The notes: generated by a model from the letters alone, not told the origin. DNA of 64,000 nt from Agrypnia vestita (GCA_016648135.1 JADDOH010002625.1:62001-126000); one strand, 5' to 3'; shown: positions 18,640-30,423, counted from the stretch's first letter. Numbers and translations: made by a program.

Positions 18640-21230
18640 TACGGGACTGACAAAATTACTGGTTCCTGCACAAGTGAGAATATCTACAGCACAATATTTT
18701 TCGTTCGTGCTCTGGTCGAAGTACGGTCGTCTGCGAGAACACTATAACAATTCGCGCTGGATACACCTCGTGTTGGCCGTTAGTACTGCGCTTCCAAATT
18801 GTTTGCCAAAGGTCGTATTTGTGGATTCATTCCTCTCGTGAGACGTCGTACTGCCGGTGTTTAATTACGTCTGGAACATACAACTCTACGGCGCAAGCTG
18901 CGTTTTCTGGAGCCTTAACCGAGGAATGGCACAGTCAGCACTAGTAAAGTAGACAACCGGCTAGCCTTAATCTCTTGATTACCAGTCATTTTTTAAATGG
19001 TCTTGATGGCGGCTTTTTTGGCAAGCAAACTTTCTAACTGTTCTGAATTTTCTAATCATCTTTTCGAAACGAACCATTTAGGAACCAAACGAGTTTAGAA
19101 ATTTGACATAAAAATAGCATAGGATTACAGTCAGATAAATTGAAAATTTTAGAATTTAGAAAAAATGTTGATAGCAAATTTAATATTATTTATTATTATT
19201 ATTATATAACCAATTTGTTTTGCAAATAGTGACCTTTTAAATTAGTTTTCACATTGGTACTTATTTGTTATTTTAATTATATACATTTTTTTATTTTTTT
19301 TATTTTTAATTCTGTACTTCGATTTTTTATTTGTATCATACACTTTTATTGTATCATACACTTGAATTGGATCTGAAACATGTTACCAGAAATTTATGTT
19401 GCTGTTATTGAACAAGAAAAAAATATTTTTTCTAATCTTTATGCCCTTTATATCTGTCCTATGTGGTGCCTGCTTTCATCATTTTTCTGGTGCATCTCAG
19501 TGTGACAAACACAACATTACAGAAGACAATAATAGAAAAAAAACTTATTTTTCGGTATTACTACTAATATTCCAAAGAATCAAGAAAAACCTGCAGCATA
19601 AAAACTATTTTTTGTTTGTTTTACGATGTATTTACCCGTATTTAAACTCCTAAATACTCCTATATATTTTTTTGATTATATATTTTTTTATATTTCCAAA
19701 TATATAAATGTTTTTGGAATTTCACCGAATTAAAACTAAGCAGTCGAATTGTAAATGCTGGGTTTATCGGAGGTGAATTTTAGACGGTGAACTGTTGGCA
19801 ACTTGTGGAGGTGAATTATCGGCGATTAATGAGCCTACATCCGTTTTTCTGATATAGAAGAGTAAACTCGTCAGTTGCTGAAGCTTCTAACAGGACCATC
19901 TTCCAATATTTTGTTTGATCTGTGGTATATATCATTTTTTTATCTTTATCTTTTTAAATGACGTCGATGCACGATCTGGAGATTAAGGCCCGCTGTGAAT
20001 TCTAGCTGCACGTAGCAAATTCCGTCAACGGGAGGTCCGATGCGGGTAGCACACGCACTTTGTATTGTACTCCGCAAATAAACTTTTGTGTCAATAAACC
20101 ACCGTTTGCACTCGTGAGTATAATTCACCACCCTGTATCCCTCTACTCATCCTACTGCTGTCGCACCACGCACACGTAAAACGCACACTCATGTTACACA
20201 ATACATTAGGATGGTTTATGCGTCACGTGCCAACACAAAAATATGAATCCTACGGGTGGACGCATTCTTCACAAATAAAAACGAAAATAAAATGTGTTCG
20301 TATTATGTACAATTATCATTTCGGTACGTACCGACTTACCATCAACATCAAATACTGCTTCTCATTTTCTTGGAGGACGCTTGATTCGGCGGGCGAAGAG
20401 TAACCAGTGTCAAGTCTCTTAGTGGCGCTACTTTCGTAGAATTTCGAATTATTTGAACTAAAAAGTATTTATTCATGGCGCAAAGGACTAAAAATTATTT
20501 CGAATTACGAATTACCGAGATTTTTTAATTACTGGTGTTAACCTGCTATGAAATTAAGATTTTGGGATTTGTGAGATTTGAAGTTGATGATTTTCTATTT
20601 ATGGCGAATTTCTAACTATCGAAGTAAGAATTAACAGGGTTTTACTGTAGTATATATAATCCAAGGATGATGTTGAAGTGGACATATAAAGAAATAAATT
20701 AAAATTTATTTTACTTTTAATTTTTTTTTTAAATTATATTTGTTTTTAATGTTTTACCTTATGTTTTTACGTCACCGCGAAGCGGAGGCCCGATGCTCGT
20801 TTTTTGAATATATTTTTTATATTTCGTCTGTGGAGAATTAGCGGAGCGCGTCATTTCAATTTCCCTCCCCCCCGGCCCGCGCCACCCCGCCCGTGTTGCG
20901 TCCGTCCGCGTCTCCGTGGCAACGGAACACACATTAGTGTGACGTGTCGAAATGGATTTAGCTGCAAATCTCATTGGTCACGCATACACTGATCGATTTA
21001 ATTGTGCAACGAAATATTACTACGTGTACTTTCCTACGTTCGTGTTTTGGGATAGGAAAATATTTATCGCGTTCATGTATGTACTCCTGATACGTACCAA
21101 GGGTGTTAAGAGTATGTATTTTAAAATCTGTATCGCAAATGCAAATAATTTGGCATTTTATCTGGTGTTTTTTTTTTGTGGATCAATGTGTTTTTTAAAA
21201 ATGCCTTATATTAATTAAAATGCCTTAATT
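18640..21230. other. Mostly unassigned stretch
   Basis: GC-richer blocks lie at 18650-18960, 19960-20210 and 20770-20960. The block at 19960-20210 has two AATAAA motifs (20077-20098 area) and an unassigned minus-strand frame. At 19879-19925, CTTCTAACAGGACCATCTTCC is a 45-base fragment also present at 39703-39740 (minus-strand retrotransposon C-terminus). The 20770-20960 block contains GTCTCCGTGGCAAC, which fits an RFX X-box pattern but may be chance. Confidence 0.35.
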
Positions 21231-21234
21231 AGCC

Positions 21235-21470
21235 TTTGTTCATATAATGAGAGGCGAAAAGTACTCCATCCTTCAGCTCGTCATGAAGGGGAAGATGAGG
21301 GTCGCAGACAGGGCGGAAGGAGGCGGCATTCCTGGCTTCGAAACATCCGAGAGTGGACCGGGATAAGAAGCGTGGAAGAGCTGTTCCGCACTGCCCTGGA
21401 CAGGGATACTTTCTCCCAGATGATCGCCGACGTCGGGGAGACCCGACAGGGCACATGAAGAAGAAGAAGA
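21235..21470 (+). pseudogene. Non-LTR retrotransposon ORF C-terminus
   Basis: A plus frame reads HSWLRNIREWTGIRSVEELF, then RTALDRDTFSQMIADV to a stop. This is the typical WL.NI..WTG....LF..A.DR..F terminus of several insect non-LTR elements. The preceding part, GRRQGGRR, is in the expected basic position. It ends in an (AAG)n tail at 21458-21474. The overlapping minus frame at 21229-21456 is an artefact. Only about 75 codons remain; there is no reverse transcriptase domain. Confidence 0.75.
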
Positions 21471-21559
21471 AGAGGAGCTATATTTGTGAATTTAATAATA
21501 TTTGTAAAATACTTATACCTGCATGTGGTCGAAAGGCAGTGAATAAAGAATCAAATTTG

Positions 21560-21599
21560 CAATCTGCATATTAATTAATGCTAATTAATATGCAGATTG
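21560..21599. repeat. Perfect 18-bp hairpin
   Basis: CAATCTGCATATTAATTA, loop ATGC, then TAATTAATATGCAGATTG. All 18 positions pair. There is no surrounding terminal repeat or ORF, so its origin is unknown. Confidence 0.85.
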
Positions 21600-22072
21600 T
21601 ATTGATCTGATATCTTTATGCTATATTTCTTTTGCTCTTCTTTTTCTTATTATTTCTTCCTCTTCTTACTAAGTAGATCTGTAATTTCCTCCGCATTCCT
21701 GATTTCCCTTTTGTCTTTAATTCTTTGTCTTTCATGGTTTGTTCTTAACTTATACCTTTCACTTTTTAAATACACAACATGTTAATTCTATGGAAAATTG
21801 TAAGATGGTTTCTATAGTATTTAATAATCTGATTTTTATTTGTAGTTTTATTGTTCCATAAATTAATTTAAAACTAATTTATTTAAAAAAATCATGGTTG
21901 ACTTTGCTGAAAGGAAGAATCATGCTGAAAGAAAAAATCATGATTTACTATGCCAGAGTTACCATTTCAGGAAAGGGATATCTTACGCCTTTTTTTTGCA
22001 AGACCTTTTTTTCGTATTTAACTACTTTTAATGACAAAATAATATAATTAGCTAGACCCATAAACCTGGCAT

Positions 22073-22117
22073 AATCTTATCAAGGACTAACATGCACAAT
22101 TAGTCCTTGATAAGATT
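22073..22117. repeat. Perfect 17-bp hairpin
   Basis: AATCTTATCAAGGACTA, an 11-base loop, then TAGTCCTTGATAAGATT. All 17 pairs are intact. No coding context. Confidence 0.85.
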
Positions 22118-22240
22118 AACACGCACGTGATAAATATTGGTGAAAGTTTAACGGTACTATGATTGTGGTGTACACCTAGTGTTGTGAACGTAAATATTCT
22201 ATGCTTTGTATTTTTTATATTATTTTATGTATTTTTTATA

Positions 22241-22420
22241 GTAGCTTATTAGTCTTGTGGTTAGGACACTGGCCTCGTGATTCAAAGGTCGCGGGTTCGA
22301 ACCTCACTCCAGACTAGCAAGTTAGTCCTATTTTCATAGCACAAGCGTTTAGCTTAGTTTGAAAATAGTAAGAATATTGATGTGACACGTATTCCGTATT
22401 CACATCTCTATTTAAAAAAA
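22241..22420 (+). mobile_element. SINE-1 copy
   Basis: Starts GTAGCTTATTAGTCTTGTGG, with box A-like TGTGGTTAGGACACTGG and box B GGGTTCGAACC. The body is CAGACTAGCAAGTTAGTCC, CATAGCACAAGCGTTTAGC and TGTGACACGTATTCCGTAT, with an A/TA-rich tail. It is one of the least diverged copies. Confidence 0.9.
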
Positions 22421-23044
22421 ATATATATATATAGAAATTGTATTAAGTTCTGGGAGAGGTACAGTGAATGGACTTTTGCGGCCCGAACCTTGCGGCGTCG
22501 CCATTTACACCATGCCGCACGGGAAAGGCCATAAGTGAAAAAAATATCAACCTGGCGACTTATGAGTAGGGTCGATATGAGAGCTTTCGCTCATAAAACA
22601 GTCTTCATAGACCCACAAAACACATTGCTAGATGTTTGTCTGCAGGTAAATACAATTGATCAAATTTTACTATTAAAACTAATTTAAATGCAAAAAGAAC
22701 AGAAGATAAAATTATGTATAATTGAGTGAAAAAGGTTTCACATGAAAGGTATTTGGTGTGTCAGTCAAAACAATTTATTCTAGATTGTAACAATGACACA
22801 TCGTTAAGCATAATCCACTTTTTATTACCTCCTCCGAATTGGGAATGTGCGTACTACTTTGTATGGAACCAGGTAATTTATTTTTCACCTTGAGAACAAC
22901 GTATTCTGATGCCCTCGATTCATATAATATTTATTGATGATTTTAGAAATTTTTAAACAAAAATAAACTATACCTCTCGTATTTCTTCCGTGTGAAATGA
23001 CTCTATCTAAAGCTATATAAATATTCATATACACACATATATAC

Positions 23045-23120
23045 CGTCACGTGTCGTGGCTAGGGAGGAATGAATGAAAACACTGGAAATTAGTTAGCGA
23101 TTTATTAATTAAGTAGATGT
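23045..23120. repeat. LTRL repeat, short 5'-end fragment
   Basis: CGTCACGTGTCGTGGCTAGG, then a GAAAACACTGGAAATTAG and CGATTTATTAATTAA block as in the copy at 31094. It breaks off at 23120, directly before a different repeat. Confidence 0.5.
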
Positions 23121-23122
23121 AA

Positions 23123-23480
23123 TCCGTCAAAAATGATGGTACTTTTACATGTCGGTCCCTAAGTAATGAGTGTTTATTTATTTATATAAAATAGAAAAGG
23201 ATATATATTTAAAAAATATATAACGTAAGAAATTTTATTTAATTTTTTTTTTAATTATGTATTTAAAAATTACGTAAAATTTTTTAGTAAAAAAAATGAA
23301 AACAAAATTAAGTAAAAAATTACTTAATTTTTTTTAACTACTTAAAAAATTTTACGTAAAAAATGGAAAAAAAAGAAAAAATACTGTAAAGTAGTTATGA
23401 GGACAGACAGACAGACAGACGGACGGACGGATAGACGGATAAAGAAATTATTAAAATTGGAATGTTATTTTTAATGGTAA
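23123..23480 (+). repeat. Dispersed repeat shared with 50440-50680, SINE-2-like ends
   Basis: Starts CCGTCAAAAATGATG with TACTTTTACATGTC and ends in a (GACA)/(GACG) run followed by AAATTATTAAAATTGG. The same head and tail occur at 50440-50680, and the head and tail motifs also match the SINE-2 termini. The middle is a low-complexity A/T stretch with internal TTACGTAAAA inverted words instead of a tRNA-like region. Confidence 0.55.
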
Positions 23481-23489
23481 CGCATTTAC

Positions 23490-24800
23490 TGAAAAACGCT
23501 CAAAATATATATGCTTGTATGGAAGAAAAAAATCTAAATAAATCTGATAGAACAAACTGCAAATTTTATGACATATTCGAGAGTTTTTGATACTTCATTC
23601 AAATTTTACGCTTTTTAAGTAGAATAACTACGGTTTGATTAAAATAATATTAACCGATATCGAACCAAGCATTTTTCGTACAAATTACCAATGCCTCTGG
23701 CAGCAATATAAAAAACCTAACCTTACCTAACCTGCCACCTGATTTAATCTCAGTGTCGTCAGATAAAATAGTTAATAGCGATTAAAGGTTACGTGTCGTG
23801 CGATAACGACACTTCCGACATAAAGTATCGTATCGCGATAATGTCAGTTATCGAAAATAACTATTTAAAGATTGTCAAGTTCACTGATAATTCTGGCATA
23901 ATCTGAAATCAGCCTGAATTTTCAGTATAGTATTTAGTTTCATGTATAAGTATAAATATTTTTAAATTTATTACGATTCTGGCAAAAATACGAATGCCAA
24001 CATACGATGTTAATCTATGGATATAGAAACAAATCTTAAATAAATAAGCAATTGGACCATCCACCATACAGCTCGGATCTGGTTCTAGAGCAACTTTTGG
24101 ACACCTCCTGAATACAAACTCCCATTAAAACCCCTCTGGACATCAACTGATTTGCAAAAAAGGTTCCCTGACAATCAATCCTCACCTTATATAAAAAATA
24201 AGCGTCTAACCAAACAAAACCTGTCCAAACCTAACTTAATCTAATCTAATAACTTATAATGAGTCTGATTATTTTCGTTTTTTTTTGCAAGACGGTAAAA
24301 GGAGGGTTTACGTCCAGTGGGTATGTGTTCTGATATCTTCGGACCTGACGTTATCGGACTCTCTTATTTTCACAAAATCAAATAATTATTTGGGCGGAAA
24401 ACGCTCGCAAACCGATGACGTTGACGATGACATCTACGACTGTCGACAACTGTCAATGCACCCGATGCTTGAAAACACTGGTCGATGCTAGATACGGTGA
24501 ATACGGTGGGTGTAAGAGAATCAAAAAGAAGTCCAGCTATATATCTATTTCCGAAAGGTTTTAACTTGAACTACGGCTACGTCGAATTCGGAAACAAAGC
24601 TACACGTCCATTTCCGAAAGGCTTGAACTTTCAACATCGGATTCGTCGTATTTTTTAGAAACGTACAAAAAAACGACCAAGAGAGAAACGACAACGGATC
24701 TCCGTGGTTCTAATTTTCAACTGGTTCGGATTTCTTAAGTTAAAATCCTGACCAGCAATTGGAGCAGAATACCTCGATCGCCAATTTCGACCAATGACAC
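23490..24800. other. Unassigned stretch upstream of the reverse transcriptase fragment
   Basis: Contains ACCTAACCTTACCTAACCT-type words near 23710 and 24230. A direct repeat of TTTCCGAAAGG..TTGAAC..CG occurs at about 24549 and 24609, spacing near 60. No ORF with a domain was seen. The 68-codon frame at 24285-24491 is unrecognised. Confidence 0.35.
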
Positions 24801-24807
24801 TTCATTA

Positions 24808-25773
24808 TTGCGATCGGCGGTCAGCGATCACGAAACATTCATCATTGGGGATTATATGGACCTGGGACATCTGGGACCTATTCTGTTTCTTCTCTTCATT
24901 AATGATATAGTAAATTCTTTTAATAATATTCAATTCTTACTTTTTGCTGACGATTTAAAGCTGTTTAAAAGAATACAATGTGTAGAAGATTGTTTGGTAT
25001 TGCAGAATAATTTAAATGCACTTATCAACTGGTGTAATGTTAACAAACTTTATTTGAATATTCAAAAATGCCAAGTAATCACCTTTTTTAAAATAAAAAA
25101 TCCCCTCTATTTTACGTATACATTAAATGACATTCCTCTTGAAAGAGTCAAAATTGTAAGAGATCTAGGTGTGATATTTGATGAGAAACTAACATTTATT
25201 CCACATATTGACAATATCACTAATAATGCGTTGAAGATGCTAGGATTTATTTTCAGGCTTACAAAAGACTTTAACACTATAAATTCCATTAAATTATTAT
25301 ATACGTCTCTAGTACGAACTCAATTAGAATCTTATTCTCCTGTATGGTCTCCACATTATACTGTTCACTCCAATAATATTGAGCGAGTGCAGCACAAATT
25401 TTTGAGAGTTGTTAATTTTAAATTACACATACCAATAATGGACATAAATTATAATTTTCTATTGTCTCTAATTAAACTAAATAGATTATCCGATAGAAGG
25501 AAAATTGCTGACCTCGTATTACTGTATAAAATCGTAAATAATTATTACAACAGTTCAGAACTAACGCAGCTAATTTTTTATCACATCCCTTCCAGGAGCA
25601 CTAGACAAAGTATATCGTTTCATTGTGACAATGTTAGTGTAAATTATCTCTATAGCTCACCTATTAGAAGGCTCCATAGGTTAGGAAACGAGTATGGCTA
25701 CCTATCGGATGTTTTTTCGGAAACACTAGCCGCCTACAAGAAAGCTCTTCTGGACGAATTCGGTCGTTTATAA
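24808..25773 (+). CDS. Non-LTR retrotransposon reverse transcriptase, 5'-truncated (321 codons)
   Basis: The open frame enters the polymerase domain at HLGPILFLLFINDIV (residues ~21-35), continues to FADDLKLF (46-53) with the catalytic aspartate pair, and covers the thumb-like region with LNIQKCQVITF and VRDLGVIFDEKL. The post-RT region has TSLVRTQLESYSPVWSP, ERVQHKFLRV and a C-terminal SPIRRLHRLGNEYG motif before a stop. Jockey/CR1-group elements encode such ORF2 proteins of roughly 900-1000 residues with an N-terminal endonuclease. Here the endonuclease and early RT motifs are missing, and the first ~18 residues look like unrelated flanking sequence, so the apparent ATG is not native. No internal stops or frameshifts, which suggests a fairly young truncated insertion. 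Clade is by eye. Confidence 0.9.
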   Translation: MRSAVSDHETFIIGDYMDLGHLGPILFLLFINDIVNSFNNIQFLLFADDLKLFKRIQCVEDCLVLQNNLNALINWCNVNKLYLNIQKCQVITFFKIKNPLYFTYTLNDIPLERVKIVRDLGVIFDEKLTFIPHIDNITNNALKMLGFIFRLTKDFNTINSIKLLYTSLVRTQLESYSPVWSPHYTVHSNNIERVQHKFLRVVNFKLHIPIMDINYNFLLSLIKLNRLSDRRKIADLVLLYKIVNNYYNSSELTQLIFYHIPSRSTRQSISFHCDNVSVNYLYSSPIRRLHRLGNEYGYLSDVFSETLAAYKKALLDEFGRL

Positions 25774-26200
25774 TTGGTTATTGATGTCATGTCTATCTCT
25801 TGTTTTTAGATTTTTGAATTTTACATTTCATTTTATTTTACTGTCATTTTTATTGCTTCTTGATTTTTAGATTTGATTTGTTTACAATTATTTCATTTTG
25901 TTGTAATTTTGTTGCTTCTTGAATTTCAGACATAATTATTTTAATTTGTTGTAGTTTTATTGATTGTTGACATTCATATTTGATTTGATAACTATTATTT
26001 CATTTGATGTAATTTTGTTATACTTTATGTTAAGTAATGTTTTATTTTTCTTTATATATCACTTTATTAATTGTTTTTGATAGAATTATACCTTATCTCC
26101 TTTTTTTATTATTACCTATCAATCTAAACATGTTTATATATATTGTTTCTTTAATGGTACGTTGTACTGTGTATTAATTAAATAAATAAAAAAATAAAAA
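25774..26200 (+). mobile_element. 3' UTR of the reverse transcriptase element
   Basis: T-rich sequence with degenerate repeats of TTTGATTTG, ATTATTTCATTTTGTTGTAA and TTGCTTCTTGA. Its last ~165 bases are almost identical to 15301-15467. It ends in an A/AAAT tail. The match defines the 3' boundary of the family. Confidence 0.8.
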
Positions 26201-26597
26201 AATATAATTATTATTAAATTACAGATTTTTCAGTTCAAATATTAGTGCAATTTGATTTAAGATGACGTAAATGTTGGCCTTAGAAACGGCAAAGAAGCTC
26301 AATAAACGTATGATATATGCTGATTGTTGTGCATAAAACAATACAACCGTAACCTTTTTGCTACCGCTTACAACAGAAGGTTTTAAGTTCCTATAATAAT
26401 AAGGCTCTAACAAGATTTAACTACTGTAATGCTTTTGTGGTTAGTATTTTCGCTGCCGTTTGGAAATTTTTATGGATAGTTTTACACACCAATTTGTGAA
26501 GTAAACCTGATGAAGAACCAAACAACGGAACATAAAACGACCATCAAAGAGCCCATAATTTATTTGCTTTTTATATGCAAAAAAAAATATAAATATT

Positions 26598-27056
26598 TAC
26601 ACGGGATCATGTCTGTGGAAGGCAAACGAAACAATTAAAATTAACAAAGTTTTATTAATTGCACAAAGTCACTGGACACGAATTTAATTGAAGCAAAGTT
26701 CTTAAATTCACATTTTGCATGAGAAAACTTCTGGCTTGCCGGTAGGTACTCTCGTGATTTACTGGCACTGGAACAGACGCGCGCTGGCTACACTGCGCAC
26801 GATATCACTTTGTCTGTGGACTTCTATGTCGCACTGTTAAAACCAATCTCTCGCCGCCCGCGTCCCTGCCTTTTATAAAAAACACGTTGATTCCGCGATG
26901 CCTCGAGAACGTTCTACACATTTTCAGTACTTTATCCATATTTCTTTTACATACTTCCGGCGATTACAAGTAAAGCCCAGTCGATTCTTAACTTGCGTGG
27001 ATTGTTCGAGAGATTTCAATAGTGCATAATTCCTTTTGACGCTATCATCTCGTAAC
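26598..27056. repeat. LTRL repeat, long copy (solo-LTR candidate)
   Basis: The left part is ACACGGGATCATGTCTGTGG, AAGGCAAACGAAAC and AAGTCACTGGACACGAATTT. The middle is GC-richer with CTTCTGGCTTGCCGGTAGG and CTTTTATAAAAAACACG, a TATA-like site. The right part is GATTGTTCGAGAGATTTC, ending ATCTCGTAACA. The order is shared with 53214-53785. Length, TATA-like box and a TG..CA-type consensus would suit a solo LTR. No target duplication or internal region was found, so this is inference. Confidence 0.45.
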
Positions 27057-27349
27057 AATATTAATTTTGAAAAAATCTCAAACTGTATACAGATTAAATT
27101 TATTAATTAAACATCGGGCGCTAACGATGCTATAAATAAATTATGCAAGGAAATAAATTGTTGAGTAAATGCATGACCTTTTGCTCGCCTTAAACCTTAA
27201 GTTTATAACGATCTTTTGGCAATGTGAGCGAGATTCAACATATTTTCTCACAAGTTCTTTTTCTTTTTGTATCACGTATGGAAACATTTATGTGTAGAAA
27301 AATATAAAATTAAAATTTACTCATAAGGTATTTTTTAAACGATGGCTAA

Positions 27350-27450
27350 AAAAAAATTGACAATATTCCTTTTTCCATTTTAGCTATTTCATCAAGGCAC
27401 AGGATGTTGTGATTAAATAGCTGAAATGAACAATACTGACAAAGATTTAA
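27350..27450. repeat. Imperfect hairpin around 27380-27430
   Basis: CATTTTAGCTATTTCATC and GATTAAATAGCTGAAATG pair over most positions across a short loop containing AGGCACAGGATGTTGT. It is probably the core of a small inverted-repeat element. Confidence 0.5.
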
Positions 27451-27797
27451 AAAAAATGTAGTTCTAAGTTTAAAATAATAAAAACGAACCTTTTATTACA
27501 TTGAATTTGAAAAGTTGACAGCTGAGTAAAACGGGTTAAAAAAAATCACGCACATAAAAATATTATTTTTTAGAAATAGTCTCTTTTAAAACATTTTTGT
27601 AAGAAAACCAACCGAACGATTCAAAAATATTTTTTATTAATTAAGAAAAAAGGTTACATTTCTAATATTGACGAAAAAAACATGTCACAAGTCCATACAT
27701 TACTATATTAACAAATAGTAAATTGTGAATACTAGAACGAATAGAATGATTTGACATTCGCACATTTAAGAGTTATTTCTTACTCAATAAAAAAATA

Positions 27798-28262
27798 TAC
27801 AGAGTGTCTCATAGCTAGTAGCAAAAATTTTACAGGTAGATTTCTGCCTTGATAATGAGTCGAAAATGTACAGGCAACCATGACCTAATATCAATAGTTA
27901 TGGAGATATACGACATCAAAGTTTACATTTTTTTTTTAATATTTCTGACTTATATTTTCCAAAAAGTTGCAATATCATTACAGAAACTTATATCAATTAT
28001 GAAAAAATAATTGCCTTCGGTGTAACTCACATAAAATGATAAAACGCATATAAAAACTTCTATTTTCATTTTTTGCAAGGTTTCAATTTTATTCGACTTG
28101 TATTAAAGTGAATAAATATTTCATAATACTCGTAGATAAAAGTTGTTGTATTGTTTTGATATTGTATTGAATGATATGTATATGTTTGTATATGAAAAAT
28201 ATTGTACTGAAATTTCAACTTGATTTTGCATATCTCCATAACATGGATGCTTGAATACATAA
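27798..28262. mobile_element. PAL1 palindromic element, diverged
   Basis: Starts TACAGAGTGTCTCATAGCTA and contains TTTTACAGGTAGATTTCTGCC, GATAATGAGTCGAAAATG and ATGACCTAATATCAATAG. The inverted right half is weaker (GCATATCTCCATAACATGG, GCTTGAATAC) and extends to about 28262. The 28066-28260 minus frame lies in the repeat and is incidental. Confidence 0.6.
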
Positions 28263-28326
28263 TAAATTAAATTAATCAAGTTCAATCGAAAAAATTAAAA
28301 AAATTTCAATAACATATGAATGTAAG

Positions 28327-28598
28327 TAATTTATCGTCGCTGTATATACAATAAAGCCAATGTGCCGTTTAGTATATTCTGAGATGAACGAATCAATTTG
28401 TCTATTTTTCATATAAATAATGGAGATATACTAAAAAAAACATTGCCGTTCATCTGGAAAGTCTACCTAGTAATTATTTAAAATATTTTTTATAAATTTA
28501 GTGTGTACAATTATTTTTTAAAACAATTTCATTCGTTTATCTCAGAATGTACTAAAACGGCACATAGGATTAATTATGTATACAGCGACGTTATATTA
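28327..28598. mobile_element. Inverted-repeat MITE, about 270 bp
   Basis: The left arm (TATCGTCGCTGTATATACA, ATGTGCCGTTTAGTATATTC, TGAGATGAACGAAT) has its reverse complement on the right (ATTCGTTTATCTCAGAATGT, ACTAAAACGGCACAT, GTATACAGCGACG). Arms are about 75 bases with scattered substitutions. There is no ORF. Confidence 0.8.
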
Positions 28599-28928
28599 GC
28601 TGTATGAATTTTTTAAGAATAATAATTAAATTTTATTAGAAATTTTGCACTTATTTGTAGTTGTATCGGTTTATATTAATTTGATACAGCATATTCCTTA
28701 CTATTTAAGGGAAATATACATTTAAAGCATATTTACTACTATTTAAGGGATATATTTATACGAAACAATGTATTCATTGCTCATTGCCATAATGCTGTTT
28801 ACGTACAGCTTTTTAAGGAATCTCTACAAATATAAAAATAGATGAAGACTATTTTTTTTTCAAAGATTTAATTTATCGTATCACAAAATGCACATTCTTA
28901 AATAATACCATTAATTCTTACAAGTCAT

Positions 28929-29420
28929 TTGTCAATAAATTGGTTCAATATCTTCTGGGTATCAAATACACAATTTTTTGGTAGCGCGCTTTTCACACGA
29001 ATTGCAACGCGGCGAAATTTTTTCAGGTGCGAAATGACTAGCCGAATTTCGACAGGTGTTTTCTGTCGTAATTCATTGAGACGGCGCAAAACCTACCTGA
29101 CTTTTCCGAAGACTCCTCACCTGAATGACTCCGCCTCATCCATTCCGGGAATCAGCTGACCGCCTCGGCATTCTCGGAAGCGTCTCGGGCGGCTTGCATT
29201 CTTAAATTAATAAAAAATTCCAAAAATCGTTTCCCGCGAAAAACAAAAGCGTGGAATATTACGTAAGTTTCGAGATGCGGCCGCGATTTTTTGCAGCGCC
29301 TTTTTTAACGTGCTGCGTGTTTATTGAGTATGGGAATCAAATTTTTTATTTTTCAATCGCAAGCCGCTACGGCTTCGGGCGGTGGTCCGCTGCGAGGAAA
29401 CACAGCTGAAAAAAATGTCA
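28929..29420. other. GC-richer unassigned block
   Basis: CpG-containing sequence with a 76-codon plus frame (28929-29159) that has no domain. TTTCACACGAATTGCAACGC and GCGGCCGCGATTTTTTGC are unusual for this AT-rich region, but nothing identifies them. Confidence 0.3.
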
Positions 29421-29611
29421 GTATCCGTAAGAAAAAATAAAAATCTGTTTTCATGTGTCCTTTCACGCACACATGAAAACATTTAAGGTTGCCTACCCTT
29501 CAAGTTGCATATGATTCAATTTTATTTTGATAAAAAAATCAACTATTCGCTGGGTTTGGGGTATAAAATAAAATACTAGAAAGCAATGATGAATTTGACA
29601 TGATTAGATAC

Positions 29612-29770
29612 TACAGGTATTGGAGGATGGCCCTGTTAAAAGCCTCAACAACCGTATAAATGTAGCCGAAGCAAAAGTGGTCTGCAAGATTTAAAAATAT
29701 GGCGTTCTATCCTCTCTGCCTACCCCTGCAGTGAAATGGCGTGACGGTTAGCAGGTTAGTTAGTTGGATA
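29612..29770 (+). pseudogene. Non-LTR retrotransposon ORF C-terminus, fragment
   Basis: Plus frames give LEDGPVKSLNNRINVAEAKV, then CK and a stop, followed in shifted frame by WRSILSAYP-like sequence. This is the same terminus as on the minus strand at 39579-39830. It ends in a GGTTAGTTAGTT-type tail, as that copy does. Confidence 0.7.
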
Positions 29771-30180
29771 GCTGAATTAATTATATTTTTAATACATTTT
29801 AAAATTGTTCAAGATACATATTAAAAATATATACATAATGACTACTGATCTAACCTGAGACTATAACTCAAGACTACAAAAATTAATAATCCATGTTAGA
29901 ACGAAAACAAAAGATGACATTTATAACTGAGTCGAGGAGATAACAGTTAAGTCTGAAAAACGCTAATTAAATTTAAAAAAAACCCTCATTAAATAATTAT
30001 TTGTCTAATGATAAAACATTGACACAGATTAAGTTAAAACATTTTTAAAAATTAAAATAAAACCGCCACTATTACGAAAAGAACCCACGTCAATTTTTTT
30101 TAATTAGAAATGTTGTTTGAACTAAAAATTGCTGCCCTTTTAACCCCATTGATAATAACAAATCAAGTACCAATTATTGA

Positions 30181-30346
30181 GTAGCTTGTTGGTCTTGTGG
30201 TTAGGACACTGGCCTCGTGATCCAAAGGTTGCGGGTTCGATCCTCACTCCAGACTAGCAAGTTAGTCCTATTTTCATAGTACAAGCGCTTAGCTTAGTTT
30301 GAAAATAGTAAGAATATTGATGTGACACGTATTCCGTGTTCACATC

Positions 30347-30391
<45 letters not shown>
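30181..30391 (+). mobile_element. SINE-1 copy with a 42-A tail
   Basis: Starts GTAGCTTGTTGGTCTTGTGG, with box B GGGTTCGATCC and the full body to CGTGTTCACATCTCT. It is followed by an uninterrupted run of 42 A from 30350. ATTATTGA before and ATTATTAA after may be a target duplication (7 of 8). The long unbroken tail suggests this is among the most recent insertions in the window. Confidence 0.9.
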
Positions 30392-30393
<2 letters not shown>

Positions 30394-30423
30394 ATTAATA
30401 TACTTTTAAAAAATCAGTACCTG

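Noticed and set aside
20890..20920. RFX X-box regulating a ciliary gene
   Set aside because: GTCTCCGTGGCAAC fits the degenerate consensus, but no gene follows and one match in 64 kb is expected by chance.
22241..22320. tRNA gene
   Set aside because: Boxes A and B are present, but the sequence recurs with an attached conserved body and A-rich tail: a SINE.
23700..23740. Telomeric-type repeats (CCTAA)
   Set aside because: Only a few irregular ACCTAACC words occur, not a TTAGG array.
30350..30391. Poly-A tail of a processed host pseudogene
   Set aside because: The sequence immediately upstream is a complete SINE-1.
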